Origin: JAIBBV01 sp044347745
Lineage (GTDB): Bacteria; Bdellovibrionota_C; UBA2361; JAFLCA01
Direction: 5' to 3'
Assembly (NCBI GenBank): GCA_044347745.1
Contig: JBIKUD010000069.1
Span: forward strand, 1-11,508
Length of the DNA stretch: 11,508 bases
Shown: positions 7,075 to 11,508 of the stretch, piece by piece
How the letters are laid out: every line of letters starts with the position of its first letter
How positions within the stretch are numbered: the stretch's first letter is position 1
Notes under the pieces: model-generated
The model's database searches: none
Seen by the model: the letters and a program-made list of their open reading frames with translations, nothing else
What the model was told of the DNA's origin: nothing
Position numbers and translations under genes: made by a program

Positions 7075-9372
7075 TTACATTAAATCTTGGGGGTCCATAT
7101 CAAAAACAATTCTCACCTTTTTCGATTGAGAACGTTGGGGAGCAAGTTCCCGTATAATTCGATTGAGGTGCGCCGCGCTCTTGGCTTTCACCAGTAAATG
7201 CCAACGCCAGAGAGTTTTTATTTTTGCGATTGGAGCTGGAGTTGGACCTAATACCTTTACTTCTAGCCCATAGGGACCGCTAATATCTAGAATGTCTCTC
7301 TTAATTTGTTTGGCCTGGTTCTCGGCTAATTCATGGTCGGCGCTACTGCACACAATCCTCAGGAGGCGGGCGTAGGGAGGATAAGAATGCAGCTCTCTAT
7401 TCAGTAGCTCTTGTGAAGCAAAGGCCGCGAAGTCTTGAGAGTGGGTTAAAGAAACGCTGGGATGCGAAGGAACTCTGGTTTGTAATACCACTCGCCCGGC
7501 CTTGTCTCCGCGTCCAGCACGACCTGCTGCTTGGGTAAGTAACTGAAATACGCGTTCTCCAGCTCTAAAATCTGGCATGTGTAATCCAACATCACAATCT
7601 ACCACTCCCACCAGGGTAACACCCGGTAAGTCATGCCCCTTTGCAATCATCTGGGTTCCAACGAGAATTTGAATTTGGCCGGCTCTGACTTCATCAAGAA
7701 GTTTGCGATAGGCGGCTTCGTCAGTGACTGTGTCGCGATCGAGTCGAGCGATAGTGGCTTGGGGGAAAAGTTCTTGAAGTTCCTCAAATATTTTTTCAGT
7801 GCCTGCCCCGCGCAGAACGAGTTTTGAGGGCTCTTTCAGTTGTTTCTCCTTCGGGCAGCTTGGACATAAAGAAGGAGGCACTAAACTGAGATTGCAATAG
7901 TGGCAGAGCAACTGATTGCGACTACGGTGAAAAGTAAGCGTGACGCTACAATTTGGACAGCTAATGCTGGTTTGGCAACTTTCGCATTGGAGGTAACTTG
8001 CAAAACCTCGGCGGTTATAGAGTAAAAAAACCTGCTCATTATTCTGAATAGTTTCTTGAACGAGGAGAGCGAGACGCGGAGAAATATTCTTTGAAGGCAT
8101 TTCCCAGGGTTTGACATTGCTTACATTTACCACCTCAACGCTGAGTGCGGAGCCGGTTTTTGGTCGGGCGGGCAAAGATAACAGTTCATAGCGGCCCGCT
8201 TTGGCATGTGCGTAGCTCTCAAGCGATGGTGTGGCTGAGCCAAGGAGCACCACGCAGCTTTCTTGTTTGCCACGAACGAGGGCAAGATCACGAGCATGAT
8301 ACCGCAGACCGTCGCTTTGTTTGTACGAACTTTCATGCTCTTCATCGACTACAATAAGTCCAATATTCTTTAGCGGAGCGAATATTCCAGAGCGAGCACC
8401 AATCACAATTTTAGCAGTTCCTTCGTACAGGGCTCGCCAAGAGTCCCAGCGTGCTCTTTTGCCCATTGCGCTGTGTAGGACGGCTAAGTTCTCACCAAGG
8501 CGCGCTTTAAAGCGGTCAAGTAGTTGTGGCGTCAGTGCAATCTCAGGAACAATAATAAGCGCGGTTTTTCCTTGTGCCAGTACCGCATGGATGGCTTCAA
8601 TATATACTTCGGTTTTTCCGCTTCCCGTAACCCCGTGGAGGAGCATCGGATGATAATTCTGCGCCAGCAGGGCCTTTTGAATGGCGGTCAGCGCCGTTTG
8701 CTGAGCTTCGGTCAGGTTTACTTCAGTTTTAGCCCAGGCCGGAGCCGCGCTTGTATCCAGAAAGGTATCGCGAATTTCGGTTTTGTGAGTTTCAATCACG
8801 CCGCTACGAATTAATGATTTAACGGCTGCCGCTGCTCCTGGAAATTTTCTTCCGAGTATTTTTGTGTCAAGCGCTGTCTGTGTTTCGCGCAAATACTCGA
8901 TTATTTTTTTTTGCAGGGTTCCTTTAAGCAGGCAGTGTTCAGCTGCAGGAAGTAACTTTACTGTAGTTATAAACTTGCGTGGCGGCAGAGGTGGAACGGC
9001 AACTTCAATCACATTTGATAGAGGCTCGCCGTAGTAGTCAGCAATCCATTTAAAAAAAACGAGCTGTTCCTCGCTAAAGCAGATACGGGGTGTTGCATCA
9101 GCGGAGATCTCTTTGAGAGTAAAGTCGGATGAGGGCAGGGAAGATTCTAACACTGGTTTTGAAACGACGTATCCCTGCGCATAACGCCTGCCCAGTGGTA
9201 TCGACACTAGAGCACCTACTGCTACCGCTCCTTCCAGTTCTTTTGGTATGACATAGGTGTAAGCAGTTGGTAGTGGAGGAATAAGTACACTTACAGCCAA
9301 ACGCTGTTTTTGTGGTGCTGCTTCGCTGCCTTGGCTTACCGCGAGCTCGTTTTTATTGGCAGCTTGTCCCAT
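7075..9372 (-). CDS. priA: Primosomal protein N' (replication restart helicase PriA)
   Basis: PriA recognises stalled or collapsed forks and D-loops, unwinds the lagging arm and starts loading of DnaB so that replication resumes. The 765-residue length is near the usual size. An N-terminal DNA-binding domain (about 25-130, with I-P-P-L-P...Y-T-Y-V-I-P) comes first. Superfamily 2 helicase motifs follow: Walker A G-V-T-G-S-G-K-T-E (247-255), D-E-E-H (343-346), L-G-S-A-T-P-S (377-383), G-T-Q-M-I-A-K-G-H-D (572-581) and Q-A-A-G-R-A-G-R (614-621). The two-zinc insertion is complete, with cysteines 463, 466, 472, 475, 490, 493, 503 and 506. The Y-P-P-Y-A-R-L element (664-670) begins the C-terminal domain. 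The ATG at 9372 has AAGGA only three bases away; the first 24 residues are polar and atypical, and no nearer ATG precedes the conserved start. Divergent from pilM, convergent with the glycosyltransferase (53 bp gap without a clear terminator). Confidence 0.97.
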   Translation of the reverse strand: MGQAANKNELAVSQGSEAAPQKQRLAVSVLIPPLPTAYTYVIPKELEGAVAVGALVSIPLGRRYAQGYVVSKPVLESSLPSSDFTLKEISADATPRICFSEEQLVFFKWIADYYGEPLSNVIEVAVPPLPPRKFITTVKLLPAAEHCLLKGTLQKKIIEYLRETQTALDTKILGRKFPGAAAAVKSLIRSGVIETHKTEIRDTFLDTSAAPAWAKTEVNLTEAQQTALTAIQKALLAQNYHPMLLHGVTGSGKTEVYIEAIHAVLAQGKTALIIVPEIALTPQLLDRFKARLGENLAVLHSAMGKRARWDSWRALYEGTAKIVIGARSGIFAPLKNIGLIVVDEEHESSYKQSDGLRYHARDLALVRGKQESCVVLLGSATPSLESYAHAKAGRYELLSLPARPKTGSALSVEVVNVSNVKPWEMPSKNISPRLALLVQETIQNNEQVFLLYNRRGFASYLQCESCQTSISCPNCSVTLTFHRSRNQLLCHYCNLSLVPPSLCPSCPKEKQLKEPSKLVLRGAGTEKIFEELQELFPQATIARLDRDTVTDEAAYRKLLDEVRAGQIQILVGTQMIAKGHDLPGVTLVGVVDCDVGLHMPDFRAGERVFQLLTQAAGRAGRGDKAGRVVLQTRVPSHPSVSLTHSQDFAAFASQELLNRELHSYPPYARLLRIVCSSADHELAENQAKQIKRDILDISGPYGLEVKVLGPTPAPIAKIKTLWRWHLLVKAKSAAHLNRIIRELAPQRSQSKKVRIVFDMDPQDLM

Positions 9373-9406
9373 GGGTCCTTAAAGGGTCACATGCTAAAAT
9401 TAGAAC

Positions 9407-9436
9407 ATAATTTGCGGATTGTGCTTAAAAAGGCAA
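9407..9436 (-). promoter_or_regulatory. Candidate sigma-70 promoter of priA
   Basis: On the minus strand a -35-like TTGCCT (9436-9431) and a -10-like AATTAT (9412-9407) are separated by 18 bases. Each hexamer matches four of six consensus positions. Transcription would start near 9400, about 28 bases before the priA ATG. It overlaps the dyad at 9421-9440, which would suit a repressor site. Weak, based on resemblance only. Confidence 0.3.
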
Positions 9437-9440
9437 GCAC
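9421..9440. promoter_or_regulatory. Dyad GTGCTT-N8-AAGCAC in the priA/pilM divergent region
   Basis: GTGCTT (9421-9426) and AAGCAC (9435-9440) form a perfect 6-bp inverted repeat with an 8-base spacer. It lies across the -35 part of the candidate priA promoter. It could be a hairpin or an operator half-site pair; a 6-bp dyad also arises by chance, so function is inferred. The rest of the 233-bp gap holds a smaller dyad, CACTA (9479-9483) with TAGTG (9495-9499), and no convincing pilM promoter that I can see. Confidence 0.35.
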
Positions 9441-9558
9441 TCCTTCATCCTGAATCTGAGTAATACCATGGCAATAGGCACTACCAAAAATCTTTAGTGT
9501 GCATCATATCTTGGAGTGTCCCCGGAGATAGGTTTTTGGGATCAGATGCAACGAGGTT

Positions 9559-9580
9559 CCTCCCAGATCTGAGAGGGGGG
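9559..9580 (+). promoter_or_regulatory. Possible stem-loop in the pilM leader
   Basis: CCTCCC at 9559-9564 can pair in RNA with the run of six G at 9575-9580 (one U-G wobble) around a 10-base loop. The same G run could instead pair with CCC at 9588-9590, just before the ribosome site AGGG (9593-9596) of pilM, so two alternative folds are possible. Whether the region is transcribed is not shown by the sequence. Confidence 0.3.
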
Positions 9581-9605
9581 AATATAACCCTTAGGGAAAA
9601 AACGC

Positions 9606-10715
9606 ATGTTCGCAAGCTTGTTTAAAAAACGCGAGGCTCTTCTTGCTATTGATATCGGCGCTGCTGGTATCAAGCTTGTTGAGCTCGATATTAATGGCGA
9701 TACACCCAAACTATTGAATATTGGTCACGCGATTGTTGCTGGAGATATTTTCTCCAACAACACTATTACCAAGACCGAAAAAATTGCTGAGCAGATAACT
9801 GCGCTGTTAGAGGGCAATTCAATAGCGGACAAACGAGTGATTACCGCCGTGCCAGGACCTGCGGTTTTCACCAAGCGTATTAAAATGGCACGTATGGATG
9901 CCACAGAGCTTGCCAGTAATATTACGCTCGAAGCCGGCAATTTTATTCCGCATAACATTGATGCAGTAAAGCTTGACTATCATGTGATTGGGCAGTCTGG
10001 AAAAAGTCAAATTGATGTTTTAGTTGCCGCCGTAAAGGATGAAATTTTAGAGAGTTTTGCGAGTTGTTTTTCGATGGCTGGTCTTGAAGTGGCGATTGTC
10101 GATGTGGACCACTTTGCAATTCAGAATATGTTTGAATTGAATTACCCCGAGCTTCTGAACAAAACAGTTGCTCTTGTAAACATGGGGGCGCGCTATTCAA
10201 GTATAAATATCTGCAGGGGCGGAGACTCGCTTTTTACGGGTGATGTCGCCGTAGGTGGAAAATTATTTACCGATGCGATTGTCGAAACCATGGGCGTGCC
10301 CTTCGAGCAAGCTGAAAACTTAAAGCGAAAAGGCGGCAGTGCCGTCTCCGGATCTAAGGCAGCTAATGATGCCATGGCCGATGCGGTTCAGGACGTTATC
10401 GACAGAAATATTGAATATGTCGCTGGCGAGTTAAATCGACAATTAAGTTTCTTCTGGAATGCCTCGGGCGCTGATGAGTCGATTGAGACCATTCTATTAA
10501 GCGGTGGTGGTTGCTTAATTCCTGGCTTGCTCGAGGAGTTAAGCGAGAAGACGGGAATTCCTTGTCAACTCGCTGATCCATTACGCGCAATTGATAAAGG
10601 CGATAACTTCGATGCCGCTTATCTGAAGGAACTTGCTCCACTTCTGTCGGTCGCCGTGGGTATGGGAATACGTTCACCAGGCGATAAAGAAATTCCAGAG
10701 TTTGATGAGGACTAA
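9606..10715 (+). CDS. pilM: Type IV pilus assembly protein PilM
   Basis: PilM is a cytoplasmic actin-like ATP-binding protein that sits under the inner membrane, binds the N-terminal tail of PilN and links the PilNO complex to the pilus motor. The 369-residue protein has the features of the family: an F-K-K-R N-terminal segment, the phosphate-1 loop A-I-D-I-G-A-A-G-I-K (14-23), the T-A-V-P-G-P segment (80-85), V-D-V-D-H-F-A-I-Q-N (165-174), a second phosphate loop A-L-V-N-M-G-A-R (189-196) and the adenosine-binding L-S-G-G-G-C-L-I-P-G-L (298-308). Length is slightly above the usual 350 or so. AGGG at 9593-9596, nine bases before the ATG, is the probable ribosome site. It is first in a pilMNO cluster (three bases separate it from pilN) and diverges from priA across 233 bp. 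Confidence 0.96.
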   Translation: MFASLFKKREALLAIDIGAAGIKLVELDINGDTPKLLNIGHAIVAGDIFSNNTITKTEKIAEQITALLEGNSIADKRVITAVPGPAVFTKRIKMARMDATELASNITLEAGNFIPHNIDAVKLDYHVIGQSGKSQIDVLVAAVKDEILESFASCFSMAGLEVAIVDVDHFAIQNMFELNYPELLNKTVALVNMGARYSSINICRGGDSLFTGDVAVGGKLFTDAIVETMGVPFEQAENLKRKGGSAVSGSKAANDAMADAVQDVIDRNIEYVAGELNRQLSFFWNASGADESIETILLSGGGCLIPGLLEELSEKTGIPCQLADPLRAIDKGDNFDAAYLKELAPLLSVAVGMGIRSPGDKEIPEFDED

Positions 10716-10718
10716 CCC

Positions 10719-11354
10719 GTGATTAAGATTAACTTGCTCGGTGAAGATACTGTTGTCGACAATTCTGGCAACGTCGTAGTAGCTGGATTTGTGGCCGGAA
10801 TAGTTGTCGTTCTTGGCGTTTTCTACTGGCTGCAAGATTCATTGAATAGCCAGGTTGTCATTATGAATAGCGAGGCTGCAAAACTTGAGCGTCAGCTTGC
10901 GGCATTACAAGAAACGACTAAAGAGGTGCGAGAGCTCGATAAAAAGCGCACTGAGCTAAATGACAAGCTTGTCGTAATTGCCACATTAAAGCGCAACAAA
11001 GCCGGTCCTGTTCGAGTTATGGATGATTTAAATATGTCGCTCCCTGAGCGTGCCTGGCTCACTGAGTTTCGGGAAGGCGCTGGAACTTTGCGTATGATAG
11101 GAACGGCGCTTGATAATCAGACTATTGCCACTTACATGAAAGATTTGCAGGCCTCCGATTATTTTACAGCCGTTGATTTGGTTGAGACCAAGCAAATTGA
11201 GAGTAAGGGAGTCAAAATTAAAAACTTTACCCTCGATGCCAAGATTACTTACACAGGCAAGCTCAGAAAGGAGGCGGCTACAACTTCAGCAATCGAAGTG
11301 AATGCCGATGGTGCGGCAGAAACTGTTGCTGCTGAAACAAAGGAGGGCGCATGA
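10719..11354 (+). CDS. pilN: Type IV pilus assembly protein PilN
   Basis: PilN is a bitopic inner-membrane protein: a short cytoplasmic tail binds PilM, and the periplasmic part pairs with PilO to form the alignment complex. The protein has 211 residues. It begins I-K-I-N-L-L-G, close to the family's PilM-binding I-N-L-L-P, but with glycine where proline is usual. A transmembrane helix covers about 18-38, followed by a coiled coil (about 50-85) and an alpha/beta periplasmic domain (about 95-182). The end, about 184-211, is an Ala/Glu/Thr-rich extension that looks disordered. GTG 10719 is the start, with GAGGA at 10707-10711 inside the end of pilM, seven bases away. Its stop overlaps the start of pilO (ATGA at 11351-11354), a sign of translational coupling. 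Confidence 0.94.
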   Translation: MIKINLLGEDTVVDNSGNVVVAGFVAGIVVVLGVFYWLQDSLNSQVVIMNSEAAKLERQLAALQETTKEVRELDKKRTELNDKLVVIATLKRNKAGPVRVMDDLNMSLPERAWLTEFREGAGTLRMIGTALDNQTIATYMKDLQASDYFTAVDLVETKQIESKGVKIKNFTLDAKITYTGKLRKEAATTSAIEVNADGAAETVAAETKEGA

Positions 11355-11508
11355 ACCCAATCTTGGAAAACTTTCTTGAACGCCCTACCAGCCATAAGGT
11401 TGGTTTTGGAGTGGGCATCCTCCTCTTTATGGGGCTAATTTTCTGGCAATATTTTTATGGGCCGGTGCTGAAGCAGTATGAAGAGCTCGGGACAAAAATT
11501 GAGACATT
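11351..11508 (+). CDS. pilO: Type IV pilus assembly protein PilO, N-terminal part (3' end outside window)
   Basis: PilO is the bitopic partner of PilN in the inner-membrane alignment complex of the type IV pilus. Only 52 codons are seen. They show a short cytoplasmic segment with polar residues (N-P-I-L-E-N-F-L-E-R-P), a transmembrane helix at about 17-36 (V-G-F-G-V-G-I-L-L-F and following, ending near F-Y-G-P-V) and the start of a coiled coil (L-K-Q-Y-E-E-L). The ATG overlaps the pilN stop by ATGA and is preceded by AGGAGG at 11341-11346, four bases away. The identity rests mainly on position after pilM and pilN plus this topology; pilP and pilQ would be expected next, beyond the window. Confidence 0.88.
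   Translation, partial: MNPILENFLERPTSHKVGFGVGILLFMGLIFWQYFYGPVLKQYEELGTKIET

Noticed and set aside
9468..9497. Nine-codon ATG frame upstream of pilM as a leader peptide
   Set aside because: No ribosome site precedes it and the length is expected by chance.

Overview
The window is an ordinary-looking stretch of a Gram-negative bacterial chromosome of moderate base composition. It carries cell-envelope, replication-restart and type IV pilus genes. A class A penicillin-binding protein, an exported cyclophilin and the pilM-pilN-pilO order all point to a diderm bacterium. The pilus proteins would suit a proteobacterium or a deltaproteobacteria-like lineage, but this placement is a guess from protein style, not a phylogeny. 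I see no phage, transposase, CRISPR, tRNA or rRNA.

Layout. (1) Positions 1-953, plus strand: the C-terminal part of PBP1A, cut by the window edge. (2) 988-1578, minus strand: a secreted cyclophilin-type prolyl isomerase that lacks the family's key arginine; it converges on PBP1A. (3) 1579-1789: a divergent intergenic region with a candidate extended -10 promoter for the cyclophilin and an unexplained inverted repeat (15-bp perfect arms, 49-bp spacer). (4) 1790-7021, plus strand: a tight three-gene cluster of a single-span vWA surface protein, a membrane-anchored coiled-coil protein and a two-domain GT4-GT2 glycosyltransferase. This is the least characterised part. (5) 7075-9372, minus strand: PriA, converging on the glycosyltransferase. 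(6) 9373-9605: a divergent control region with short dyads. (7) 9606-11508, plus strand: pilM, pilN and the start of pilO, the inner-membrane alignment complex of a type IV pilus.

How they fit. PBP1A, PriA and PilMNO are standard functions with well-preserved motifs. PBP1A and pilM genes are neighbours in several proteobacteria, so the three-gene cluster at 1790-7021 may be an insertion into, or lineage-specific part of, an old envelope/pilus neighbourhood. In that cluster both small membrane anchors are predicted to place their C-terminal parts in the cytoplasm, and the glycosyltransferase is cytoplasmic. A complex that couples surface-polymer or glycoprotein synthesis to a periplasmic vWA adhesion domain is therefore a reasonable hypothesis, but nothing in the sequence proves it.
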